The notes under the pieces: model-generated
The model's database searches: none
What the model was told of the DNA's origin: nothing
The model's input: only the letters and a program-made list of their open reading frames with translations
Translations under genes and position numbers: made by a program
Assembly (NCBI GenBank): GCA_001800185.1
Contig: MGUX01000032.1
Location: 1 to 8,012, forward strand
Direction of reading: 5' to 3'
Length of the DNA: 8,012 nt
Source: Elusimicrobia bacterium RIFCSPLOWO2_12_FULL_59_9
GTDB taxonomy: Bacteria > Elusimicrobiota > Elusimicrobia > O2-12-FULL-59-9
Shown here: one piece after another, positions 1 through 6,181 of the stretch
Numbering within the stretch: the first letter of the stretch is position 1
Layout of the letters: each line of letters starts with the position of its first letter

Positions 1-655
1 TCAATGACGGGTGATCAGCAATCTCCAGCTCTCTTGCTGGGGTTTTGAAACTAGGGATCGCATCGGGCAGCGGCTTTCCACCTTCAAGCATGCGCAATCC
101 GCCCGTATCCCATTTGCGCAGATTCGCCGCAACGGTTCGTTCGGAAATGGGCTTCCGAAAGAGCATCCAGGGTTCGAAATTCCCACGAGGGGTTACGCAC
201 ACATTGGGGAATTCCCGTTCCGCGTTCTTTGGCCGATCCCCCCCCCTGAATCCGTGGTAAAGTCGTAGAATTGTTCCCCGATTTTCAAACCCCTCGGCAA
301 CCAGCGCGTTTTGCACATACATCTGCAACACGGAATTTCCGGCTATCACAACATGAGCCCCGGGGCGTAATTTCGGCAAAAGGACCAAAGCCCATCGACG
401 GAAGAAAGCCTCAATCTCTTTCTTCTGCTCCTGCGACAGAATCGTGAACCGTGGCAGGGGTCGCCGCTCGCAACCATCCCACCTTGGGGGCAAGCGCCAA
501 ACGCCCCCCCTGCCCGACCGAAGTTTTGCAACCTCATCCGGCGAGAACTCCACGAGCCCATAGGGCGGATCTGTGCATACGGCATGGATGGAGTTGTCCG
601 CCCAATCACCGATTTTCTTCATGCAGTCGCCCCGTATTAATATTGGTTGCTTCAT
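1..655 (-). CDS. N6-adenine/N4-cytosine DNA methyltransferase, N-terminal part (3' end outside window)
   Basis: Reading the minus strand from the ATG at 655 gives 218 uninterrupted codons to the window edge; the stop lies outside. The protein starts with an ILIRGDCMKKI segment, then DNSIHAVCTDPPYG, with DPPY at residues 29-32. This is catalytic motif IV of SAM-dependent amino-methyltransferases. A GDC...DNS..-.TDPPYG start is typical of beta-class enzymes (Pfam N6_N4_Mtase), in which motif IV precedes the SAM-binding motif, so the FxGxG-type motif should lie beyond the left edge. Its role would be to methylate the restriction site and protect host DNA from the divergently encoded endonuclease. 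There is no clear Shine-Dalgarno sequence, and a -10-like TATAGT ends only 6 bases before the ATG, so the transcript may be leaderless. The gene reads through regions where other frames are also open, but the motif makes this frame the convincing one. Target sequence and base are unknown. Confidence 0.88.
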   Translation of the reverse strand, partial: MKQPILIRGDCMKKIGDWADNSIHAVCTDPPYGLVEFSPDEVAKLRSGRGGVWRLPPRWDGCERRPLPRFTILSQEQKKEIEAFFRRWALVLLPKLRPGAHVVIAGNSVLQMYVQNALVAEGFENRGTILRLYHGFRGGDRPKNAEREFPNVCVTPRGNFEPWMLFRKPISERTVAANLRKWDTGGLRMLEGGKPLPDAIPSFKTPARELEIADHPSL

Positions 656-661
656 TGTTCT

Positions 662-669
662 ACTATAGT
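662..669. promoter_or_regulatory. Perfect 8-bp palindrome over the methyltransferase -10 (candidate operator)
   Basis: ACTATAGT is its own reverse complement and includes all of the minus-strand -10 hexamer. ACT...AGT half-sites resemble those described for controller (C) protein boxes of restriction-modification systems. Binding of the HTH domain encoded at 708 would block methyltransferase transcription. The palindrome is short, so chance occurrence is possible. Confidence 0.3.
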
Positions 670-691
670 TGAAAGACATCCCTAATGCCAA
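662..691 (-). promoter_or_regulatory. Putative sigma70-type promoter of the methyltransferase gene
   Basis: On the minus strand, TTGGCA (691-686; 5 of 6 to TTGACA) is followed after 18 bases by TATAGT (667-662; 5 of 6 to TATAAT). The -10 ends 6 bases before the ATG at 655, so transcription would begin at or next to the start codon. Leaderless or near-leaderless mRNAs are known in restriction-modification loci. The match is by eye and housekeeping promoter consensus is assumed for this organism. Confidence 0.5.
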
Positions 692-701
692 ATGCTATTT
701 T
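673..701 (+). promoter_or_regulatory. Weak extended -10 promoter for the HTH-endonuclease gene
   Basis: TGCTATTTT (693-701) resembles an extended -10 (TGn followed by a -10 hexamer matching TATAAT at 4 of 6). AAGACA at 673-678 is a poor -35 (4 of 6) at a 17-base spacing. The expected start of transcription is close to 708, the ATG itself, so this mRNA also may be leaderless; no Shine-Dalgarno sequence is visible. It overlaps the divergent promoter, so the two would compete for RNA polymerase. Confidence 0.3.
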
Positions 702-706
702 AGCAT
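692..706. promoter_or_regulatory. 15-bp inverted repeat at the endonuclease start (candidate autoregulatory operator)
   Basis: ATGCTA-TTT-TAGCAT is a perfect inverted repeat with 6-bp arms and a 3-base centre. It covers the putative -10 of the endonuclease gene and ends one base before the ATG. XRE-family dimers bind short symmetric sites of this kind. Since the only regulator-like domain in the locus is the N-terminal HTH of the endonuclease, autoregulation is the simplest reading. This is an inference from position and symmetry. Confidence 0.4.
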
Positions 707-707
707 A

Positions 708-1634
708 ATGAGCGCTACTGCCAACGCCATAATTGGCCAAGCGATTCGTCGCTTGCGCGAGGCGAGCGGTCTCTCGCAGAACAGACTTGCAGAACAAGCT
801 GGAATCACGTACCAGTATCTTTCTGCCGTCGAGAACGGAAAAGAGAACTTCACCATCGGCATTTTAGAATCTATTGCTCGATCTTTAGGGCTGCAGGTAG
901 ATACCCTTATTGATCACGCATACGCTGATTCACGACCCATTCCCACGGTCAATCCTCAATTCTTTATCCCCGGAGCGCCACTGCCGCCAGGACTGTCACA
1001 GGCACACTTACAGACGGCGATCAACGAAACACACAAGGTGGTGCGCTTAATAAACACAACATTGATAAAGGCTTCCGGACGCCCACTCTCTGCTTATATA
1101 CAAGGGAACAATTTCAGCGGAATTGTCTCGAACATCCTGACTGACTCATTCTCGCGACTTACTCCCTACAAACACAACCACGATCAGAGATACCCGGATT
1201 TGGTCTGCAAGAATACGAGCGGCACTATAGCCGGCCTGGAGGTGAAGAGTACCATCCGGCCGGGGAAAGGTGGTGAAAGCCATAACGGACACCCGGGCTG
1301 GCATTTAATTGCCTGCTTTTCGCTCGACAACACGAGCGGCGATATTCTGTTCATTCACATGATGTTCGCCAAGCTCATTGGACAGGGCAAACCCAATGCC
1401 GACTGGAAGTATGTTGGAAGCGCCGTGAACAAGGACACTGGTAGCCAGCGCACCGAGACGTATAACACAACCCCTGCCGGCACGGCAAAGTTGCGTCATG
1501 GCACGGCGTATCTCGATACATCCGTCATTGACATCTCGCGCTGGCGAACTGACACGTCGATTCCAATTCCGCGGCATTCACCGTTTAAGTCTAAGCCACA
1601 GAAACAGTCGAAGAAGACAAAGCACGGCGCCTAA
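708..1634 (+). CDS. XRE-type HTH domain fused to a PD-(D/E)xK restriction endonuclease
   Basis: The protein has 308 residues from the ATG at 708. An in-frame TTG at 669 would add 13 residues, but it lies under both promoters and before the palindrome, so 708 is preferred. Residues 10-65 form an XRE/Cro helix-turn-helix (GLSQNRLAEQAGI, then YLSAVENGK and an LESIARSLGL helix). After a linker, residues 134-205 contain Y-P-D (163-164), then G-L-E-V-K (E178, K180) and a GHPGWHLIACF strand. This is the PD-(D/E)xK nuclease arrangement seen in type II restriction enzymes. With the divergent methyltransferase it forms a restriction-modification pair, with the HTH probably acting as a built-in controller. 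The C-terminus is basic (KSKPQKQSKKTKHGA). Codons are less GC-rich than in genes downstream, suggesting transfer. An orphan regulator with a nuclease-like fold is possible but less likely given the neighbour. Confidence 0.82.
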   Translation: MSATANAIIGQAIRRLREASGLSQNRLAEQAGITYQYLSAVENGKENFTIGILESIARSLGLQVDTLIDHAYADSRPIPTVNPQFFIPGAPLPPGLSQAHLQTAINETHKVVRLINTTLIKASGRPLSAYIQGNNFSGIVSNILTDSFSRLTPYKHNHDQRYPDLVCKNTSGTIAGLEVKSTIRPGKGGESHNGHPGWHLIACFSLDNTSGDILFIHMMFAKLIGQGKPNADWKYVGSAVNKDTGSQRTETYNTTPAGTAKLRHGTAYLDTSVIDISRWRTDTSIPIPRHSPFKSKPQKQSKKTKHGA

Positions 1635-1918
1635 TTCCGACGGGTGGCGGCTTGGGGTCGGATCGCCCGAGGAAGAACCGGCGCGCGCGTCGCCGGGCCG
1701 GCCGTTCGCAGCCCCAACGGCAGAGCGTTGGGACCCAGAAGCCCCGGAGGGGCGAAGGGAGCTCACGGCGCCTGGGGCGCCGGAGGCGCTTGCTCCGGCC
1801 GCAGGCAGATGGGCCCCATCGGCGGCAGGCCCTGGCGGAGATAAAACGCTATCGTATCGGAGGATCAGGGCCACGGCCTGGACAAAGGCCGCCAATCTAA
1901 ACTAAACTTATACACCTT
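1635..1918. other. Gene-free, GC-rich, hairpin-rich intergenic region
   Basis: No coding region is convincing: the open frames here are arginine- or alanine-rich and lack recognisable domains. The segment holds consecutive perfect inverted repeats: CCCAACG/CGTTGGG (1713-1732), GCCCC/GGGGC (1741-1753), GGCGCC/GGCGCC (1767-1781), CCGGAG/CTCCGG (1780-1798) and GATGGG/CCCATC (1808-1820). None is followed by a T-run, so intrinsic termination is not supported. The last about 40 bases are AT-richer (TATACA at 1909-1914) and may hold the promoter of the next gene, but no good -35 is visible. Confidence 0.5.
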
Positions 1919-2371
1919 ATGACCAAAAACACCAACGAACCGGCGCGCGGCGCGCAGGCAGCCAAGACCTTTAGAATCGTGATGTCGGAGCGCTGCTTCC
2001 GATTCAAACCGGACGCGCTCTTCAACCACGCGCCGCCCCTGCCCGGCATTTATGAGTTCATCACTTTTGATGAAAACAAGCAGGGCAAGACCCTCTATGT
2101 GGGACTGGCCCTGGATAAATCCGTGCAGGACGCCCTCGCGGAGCATCTCTCCGATGACCGCGCTCCCGGCGCCCCGGATCTTTTTGGAAAATATCCCAAC
2201 GCCGTCTATTTCGACTACGTCGTCCACAGCGACGCCGAGACGCCCGAGGATTTAAAAGACATCGCCGGCGAGCTCATCCGCAAGAACCGCCCGGAGTTCA
2301 ACGACCTCCAAAACATCCCCGCCTCCGGCCGCTACCGCCAAGTTGAGATCAAGGAAGTTGAGATTCTCTAA
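1919..2371 (+). CDS. GIY-YIG-like small protein, probably catalytically degenerate
   Basis: This 150-residue protein has a GIY-YIG-like core: PGIYEF (GIY at 43-45), TLYVGLA (YVG at 60-62), an AL-AE-H helix ending at H76, and GELIRKNRPEFND with E118 and N128. These match the two strands, the conserved glutamate and the terminal asparagine of GIY-YIG nuclease domains. The arginine normally found in the R-L-x-x-H helix appears to be alanine here (A72-L73-A74-E75-H76), and there are extra residues before the helix, so nuclease activity is doubtful. It may be a DNA-binding or structural relative. The ATG at 1919 has no clear Shine-Dalgarno sequence. Its 3' end overlaps the next reading frame by up to 29 bases, implying co-transcription. 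Family assignment is by motif recognition only. Confidence 0.6.
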   Translation: MTKNTNEPARGAQAAKTFRIVMSERCFRFKPDALFNHAPPLPGIYEFITFDENKQGKTLYVGLALDKSVQDALAEHLSDDRAPGAPDLFGKYPNAVYFDYVVHSDAETPEDLKDIAGELIRKNRPEFNDLQNIPASGRYRQVEIKEVEIL

Positions 2372-3911
2372 ATCTAGCTTTGAAAAGCTGAAGGTCCTCC
2401 TCATCTTCCTCCTCTTTTCGGCCGGGCTCGACCGCCTTCACAGCAACAGCGCCGGAAATCCAGAACCGGTAGGCCGCACGGGCTCGCCCGGGGACGGCCA
2501 ATCCTGCAACGCCTCCGGCTGCCACGCCGCCGTGAGCCGCGTCCCGGCCTTTTCCCTCTCCGGCATCAGCTCCGGCTACTCTGCCGGCGCGACCTACAAT
2601 CTCACGCTGACGCCCTCCGGCCCGAGAGGATTTGAGATCGTCGCCGAAGCGGACGCGAGCAACCAATCCGTCGGCAGTTGGTCCGCGGGCTCAAACAACC
2701 AAGCCAGCGCCGGAGGGGGGCTCAAGCATGTCGGTTCCGGCGTCGGCGCGGCAAGCTGGAGCTTCGCCTGGACCGCTCCGCCGACCAACGTCGGCAACGT
2801 CACTTTCTACATGGCCGGCCCCAACGCCGCCGCCGGAAGCGATTCGGCGACGTACCTCAACAGTTTTTCCCTCGCCGCCCCGGCGGCCTCGACCACCTCC
2901 CCCGCCGTCCCCAGCCTCAGCGGCGTCGCGCACTCGACCGGAAGCATCTCTTGGAGCTGGGCCGCCGTCGCCAGAGCGGACAGCTACCGTTTGGAAACTT
3001 CCACCGCGGGCTTTGTGTCCTCCTTTTCAAGCGCGACCTTGAGTTTCACCGAAACCGGGCTCGGCTCGGCCACCGCCTTCACCCGGCGCGTGGTGGCCGT
3101 CAACAGCGCCGGCGAAAGCCCCTCCGCCTACGTCACGGCCGCCACCCCGCAGCAGGCGCTCTCCGTTCTGGCCGCTTCCACTGCCGCTTTTACGGTTCAA
3201 GGCGCCACCGTCTCGGTGCCTTCGGCCCTCTTCGGCGCCGGGGTCAACGGCACGATCCTGGTCTCCGTGGATCCCGCCGGCAAACCCCTGAGCGCGGACT
3301 CTCCTTCCGGAATCCAGACGGCGGACGCGAGCTTGACCGGCGGACTTAGGCGGGCGCCGGGAGCGCTGTTTGAGTTTCTGGCCTCCACGGGGAGCGGCCG
3401 CTTCGCCGTCGATTTCAGCGCCCCGGCCACTCTGGCCTTGGCCTATCCGGATTCCAACGGCGACGGGCTGGTCGACGGCACCAGCATCAGCGCGGACACG
3501 TTGAAGATGGTTTCCTGGGACTCCGGTCAAACGGCTTGGAGCGACGTCCCCTCCAATGTCCGCGACGCCGCCGGAAAAAAAGTCACCGCTTCCGCCGGCC
3601 GATTCTCGGTTTTCGCCCTCGTCGGCATCGCGGCCGGAAACGATTTGACCGACGTCCACATATACCCCAATCCCCTTCGCCCCTCCCAGGGACATAGCAG
3701 TATGAACTTCACCCATCTTCCGGCCGGCGCGGCGGTGCGCGTCTACACTCTGGCGGGAGAATTCATGAGCGAACTGCAGGCCAACGCTTCCGGAATCGCC
3801 GTGTGGAACGGCAGAAACTCCAGCGGCATGGAGGCGGCCAGCGGGGCCTACTTGGCCGTCGTCGCCGCGGGCGGGGGCAGGCGAGTCTTCACCGTCGCGG
3901 TGCAGCGATGA
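2343..3911 (+). CDS. Secreted choice-of-anchor V-like protein with CX4CH motif, Fn3 domain and C-terminal sorting domain
   Basis: Up to 522 residues. The start is uncertain: no ATG is available, and TTG at 2343 or 2358 would serve, both overlapping the previous gene. A signal peptide is clear (KLK, then VLLIFLLFSAGL, residues 15-29). Next comes TGSPGDGQSCNASGCH, with C55, C60 and H61 making a CX4CH motif, and a beta-rich domain with a SGYSAGATYNLTL strand. This matches the Reelin-like choice-of-anchor V family, in which such a motif may bind a single heme. Residues about 186-268 form a fibronectin type III domain. An all-beta linker with a DSNGDGLVDG loop follows. From about 432 to the end lies a FlgD-like sorting domain (YPNPLRP, VRVYTLAGEF, W-NGRN, SGAYL). 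It is probably exported and attached at the outer surface by a type IX-like system; the PorV/PorQ-like gene is next door. Heme attachment is unproven. Confidence 0.78.
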   Translation: MRSRKLRFSKSSFEKLKVLLIFLLFSAGLDRLHSNSAGNPEPVGRTGSPGDGQSCNASGCHAAVSRVPAFSLSGISSGYSAGATYNLTLTPSGPRGFEIVAEADASNQSVGSWSAGSNNQASAGGGLKHVGSGVGAASWSFAWTAPPTNVGNVTFYMAGPNAAAGSDSATYLNSFSLAAPAASTTSPAVPSLSGVAHSTGSISWSWAAVARADSYRLETSTAGFVSSFSSATLSFTETGLGSATAFTRRVVAVNSAGESPSAYVTAATPQQALSVLAASTAAFTVQGATVSVPSALFGAGVNGTILVSVDPAGKPLSADSPSGIQTADASLTGGLRRAPGALFEFLASTGSGRFAVDFSAPATLALAYPDSNGDGLVDGTSISADTLKMVSWDSGQTAWSDVPSNVRDAAGKKVTASAGRFSVFALVGIAAGNDLTDVHIYPNPLRPSQGHSSMNFTHLPAGAAVRVYTLAGEFMSELQANASGIAVWNGRNSSGMEAASGAYLAVVAAGGGRRVFTVAVQR

Positions 3912-3932
3912 AAGAAAGTGGTCCGGGGGACT

Positions 3933-4153
3933 AGTGGTCAGTGGTCGAGTGATCGAGTGGTCAAGTGGTCAAGTGGTCCAGTAAACGAGCGGTCATGTTA
4001 AAGATTTACGATAAACTTTGGCGTATTTTTTTTCAATTTGGCGCGTTCGTTAACAACTTGCCGCCTAAGAACCGGCCCCATTCCGTCACTCGATCACTCG
4101 ATCACTCGATCACTCGATCACTCGATCACTCGATCACTCGACCACTGATCACT
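3933..4153. repeat. 221-bp inverted-repeat element with 28-bp ends (MITE-like)
   Basis: The first 28 bases (3933-3960) are the reverse complement of the last 28 (4126-4153) with only two mismatches. Both ends are built from an 8-bp unit: AGTGGTCR/AGTGATCG variants on the left (about eight degenerate copies, 3933-3995, plus a lone unit at 3917-3924) and TCACTCGA on the right. Between them lies an AT-richer core with a T8 run near 4026. The right end stops just before the hydrophobic core of a signal peptide. It could be a non-autonomous mobile element or two arrays of the same repeat in opposite orientation. No target duplication is obvious. Confidence 0.5.
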
Positions 4154-5050
4154 TTGTTTCTCCTGCTTCTCCTGCCCTCTATAAGCTGGAGCGACTTCAC
4201 CTCCCGCAGCGTCGGCACTTCGGGAGCGAACTTTCTTAAGCTCGGGGTCAGCGGCGGCGCCGCGGGCATGGGCGAGGCCGTGTCGGCTTCGGTGGAGGAT
4301 CCCACCGCGCTTTACTGGAACGCGGCGGGACTCGCCGGCCTTCAAAAACCGGCGGTGTCGATGATGTTCGCCTCCTACCTCAACGCCTCCAATTTCGAAT
4401 ACATCGGCCTTGGATTGCCTCTCGGGGGCGATCGGGGCGCCCTGGGTCTGGACTTCACCTATTTGACCGCCGGCGCCGCCATCCACACCGACGCCTCCGG
4501 CAACCGCCTGGGCAGCTTTTCGCCCTACAGCCTGGCGGCGAGCCTCGGCTACGGCCGGCAGTGGGGCCGGCTGCGGGTGGGAGCCGCCGCAAGATGGATT
4601 TCCTCAAAGATCCTTAAAAGCGCCGAGGCTTTCGCTTTCGACCTCGGTTTTCAAGTTCTTGATTTGAGCGGGCTCAACCTCTCTTTGGTCTTAAAAAACG
4701 CCGGAACACGCCTGAAGTTCGAAGAGCGGGGCGATCCCCTGCCGACCACCCTCAGGCTGGGCGCCGCCTACCGTTGGGAACACGGTTTCTTGCTCGGCGT
4801 GGATGTGGAAGCGCCTCGGGACAACCAGCCCCTGGTTCACTTGGGCGCCCAGTCGCGGATTTTTTCGGAGTCCGGGACCTCCCTGTGGCTCCGCGCCGGA
4901 TATTCCAGCCTCGCCGGGCGCGTGCGCGGATTTAGCGGCCCGAGCTTCGGCATCGGCTTCGGCTTGAACCGCCTGAGCCTGGATTACGCGGCGACGCCGA
5001 TGGGAGAGCTGGGCCAAGCCCATCGCCTGAGCGTCGGCTATGCTTGGTGA
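3995..5050 (+). CDS. PorV/PorQ-family outer-membrane beta-barrel protein
   Basis: This has 351 residues from the ATG at 3995 (a GTG at 3965 would add ten). There is no good Shine-Dalgarno sequence. Residues 51-66 form a signal core (LITLFLLLLLPSISWS). The mature part starts with a segment diagnostic of PorV/PorQ proteins: GTSGANFLKLGVSGGAAGMG, then EDPTALYWNAAGLAGL. Alternating beta strands follow to an aromatic end (VGYAW), as in FadL-like barrels. In type IX secretion PorV binds C-terminal sorting domains and shuttles cargo, and the upstream gene encodes such a domain. Other PorV/PorQ relatives outside Bacteroidota have unknown roles, so the assignment to type IX is tentative. The first 50 residues are unusual: they are encoded by the inverted-repeat element and include the peptide cycle RSLDHSIT from an 8-bp tandem repeat. 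The true start may be downstream, for example TTG at 4154. Confidence 0.82.
   Translation: MLKIYDKLWRIFFQFGAFVNNLPPKNRPHSVTRSLDHSITRSLDHSITRPLITLFLLLLLPSISWSDFTSRSVGTSGANFLKLGVSGGAAGMGEAVSASVEDPTALYWNAAGLAGLQKPAVSMMFASYLNASNFEYIGLGLPLGGDRGALGLDFTYLTAGAAIHTDASGNRLGSFSPYSLAASLGYGRQWGRLRVGAAARWISSKILKSAEAFAFDLGFQVLDLSGLNLSLVLKNAGTRLKFEERGDPLPTTLRLGAAYRWEHGFLLGVDVEAPRDNQPLVHLGAQSRIFSESGTSLWLRAGYSSLAGRVRGFSGPSFGIGFGLNRLSLDYAATPMGELGQAHRLSVGYAW
4086..4141 (+). repeat. Seven perfect tandem copies of 8-bp TCACTCGA inside the PorV-like gene
   Basis: TCACTCGA repeats seven times without error and then decays (CCACTGATCACT). Because 8 is not a multiple of 3, gain or loss of one copy shifts the frame of everything downstream. 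The unit has no stop codon on the plus strand, and every frame reads the same eight-residue cycle (S-L-D-H-S-I-T-R). On the minus strand it contains TGA. This is the design of contingency repeats that switch surface genes. Confidence 0.85.
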
Positions 5051-5090
5051 GAAAGAGGATGTTGAAGGGGCGGTAAGGAAATAGGTATAA

Positions 5091-5095
5091 AAGGA
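5091..5095 (+). promoter_or_regulatory. Ribosome binding site of the heme-porin gene
   Basis: AAGGA lies 5 bases before the ATG at 5101, supporting that start. It is one of the few clear Shine-Dalgarno sequences in the window. Confidence 0.6.
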
Positions 5096-5100
5096 AACTC

Positions 5101-6171
5101 ATGCTAAAAAACGCAAAGATATTTCTCCTCGTCGCGTCGCTTTATCTGGTCCTCAAACCCTTGGCGCGGCCGCGGCCCTATTACGCCGCTTCCAAAGGCA
5201 TCAATTGCTCCGCCTGCCATTTTAACCCGGCCGGCGGCGGCATCCGCAAGGCCACGCAAAACTCGCCCACCCGAATCAACGAAGCCCTCACTCTCGGAGC
5301 GGATTTCCGCTTTCTGTGGAAAAAAGCGGAGCGCCAAAGAGCGATCTATAATTCGCCGCCGCGCGGCACGGCGATTTACCTGGCGGCGGAGCCCTCCCCC
5401 GGGGTCAGCTTCGTCTATCACGCCAACGACGGGATCACCGCCCAGGCCTACGGCCTGTGGAAATCCGGCGATGAGTTTCCTCTTCCGTCCTTTTACGTCA
5501 AGGCCGGCAAATTTTTTCTGCCGTATGGACTCCAGAGCGAGGACCCGGACGACAGCGCCTTCATCAAGAACAGCGCCCCTTTTGTGAGCGCCAGCGGGGT
5601 CGGATTCGGCATGAAATCCGGGCAAAGCGACTCGGGCGTGGAAATCGGCCTTTCTCCCAAGAAGGGCTTTTTTGCCAACGCGGCCTACACCAACGGCGGC
5701 GCCAACAACACCGCCGGGGCCAAGGCCCTCGCGGCCCGCCTCGGAATAATCCGGGATATTTTTATGCTGGGCGGCGGCGCCTTCAAAAACACCACCGGCA
5801 TCGCCTCGACGGACCGCAAGGAGCTTCGCTACGGCCCGATGGCCTGGCTCAAGCTCGGCCCGGTGGTGGTGATGGGCGAAGGCGCCTTCGGGGTCAATCA
5901 GGCGCTTTCCAACAACGCCCGAACGCGCTTCCAGGGGACGCTCCTCGAAATCAATTACGCCCCGCGGCCCAAGGTGCTTCTGCTCAAGGGGCGCTTCGAC
6001 ACTATGAATCCCGACGTTTCCGCCGGGGGCGACGATCAACAGCAATTTTCCCTGGCGGCCGAGTGGTTCGTGGCGCCTTATTGCTCCGTGACCCCCGAGT
6101 TTCGCGTCAGGCGGCTGCGCCCGAGGCAGCCCGACAACCAAGCCTCGCTGTCGGCGCATTTTTGGTTCTAG
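5101..6171 (+). CDS. Outer-membrane porin-like barrel with N-terminal monoheme c-type motif
   Basis: This has 356 residues with a good Shine-Dalgarno sequence. Residues 1-22 are a signal peptide. Shortly after it comes G-I-N-C-S-A-C-H (C36, C39, H40), a canonical CxxCH heme c site, followed by FNPAGGGIR. A CxxCH-x-NP-GGG-R block before a barrel is a recurring theme in uncharacterised envelope proteins. The remaining about 300 residues have the texture of a porin: alternating aromatic and polar strands, glycine- and asparagine-rich turns, a KAGKFFLPYGLQ segment reminiscent of phosphate-selective or general porins, and a terminal aromatic strand (SAHFWF). The layout recalls Cyc2-type fused cytochrome-porins that pass electrons across the outer membrane, but it is shorter and lacks the Cyc2-like FGR.FK segment. 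It is followed after 10 bases by another CxxCH protein, so an electron-transfer role is plausible. The substrate is unknown. Confidence 0.72.
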   Translation: MLKNAKIFLLVASLYLVLKPLARPRPYYAASKGINCSACHFNPAGGGIRKATQNSPTRINEALTLGADFRFLWKKAERQRAIYNSPPRGTAIYLAAEPSPGVSFVYHANDGITAQAYGLWKSGDEFPLPSFYVKAGKFFLPYGLQSEDPDDSAFIKNSAPFVSASGVGFGMKSGQSDSGVEIGLSPKKGFFANAAYTNGGANNTAGAKALAARLGIIRDIFMLGGGAFKNTTGIASTDRKELRYGPMAWLKLGPVVVMGEGAFGVNQALSNNARTRFQGTLLEINYAPRPKVLLLKGRFDTMNPDVSAGGDDQQQFSLAAEWFVAPYCSVTPEFRVRRLRPRQPDNQASLSAHFWF

Positions 6172-6175
6172 GAGG
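6170..6175 (+). promoter_or_regulatory. Strong ribosome binding site overlapping the upstream stop codon
   Basis: AGGAGG sits 6 bases before the ATG at 6182 and shares bases with the TAG stop (6169-6171) of the heme-porin gene. This fixes the start and suggests translation coupled to the upstream gene. Confidence 0.75.
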
Positions 6176-6181
6176 ACGAAG

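Noticed and set aside
1652..1900. Arginine-rich 82-codon open frame between the endonuclease and GIY-YIG-like genes
   Set aside because: Several overlapping frames on both strands are open because of high GC; the product is low complexity, has no domain, and lies across consecutive hairpins.
3027..3716. Minus-strand 229-codon open frame within the choice-of-anchor V-like gene
   Set aside because: It is a GC-driven antisense frame with a glycine- and arginine-rich product; the plus strand has clear domain motifs.
3917..4153. CRISPR-like array, because of many short similar repeats
   Set aside because: Units are 8 bp, directly adjacent and without spacers; this is a tandem repeat, not a CRISPR array.
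5062..5091. Promoter-like TTGAAG, 18 bases, TATAAA upstream of the heme-porin gene
   Set aside because: The -10 touches the Shine-Dalgarno sequence at 5091-5095, so a transcript from it would lack the ribosome site; the gene may be read from upstream instead.
5101..6171. Naming the heme-porin Cyc2 (iron oxidase)
   Set aside because: Order (signal, CxxCH, barrel) is similar, but the sequence after the heme motif and the shorter length do not match the Cyc2 pattern closely enough for the symbol.
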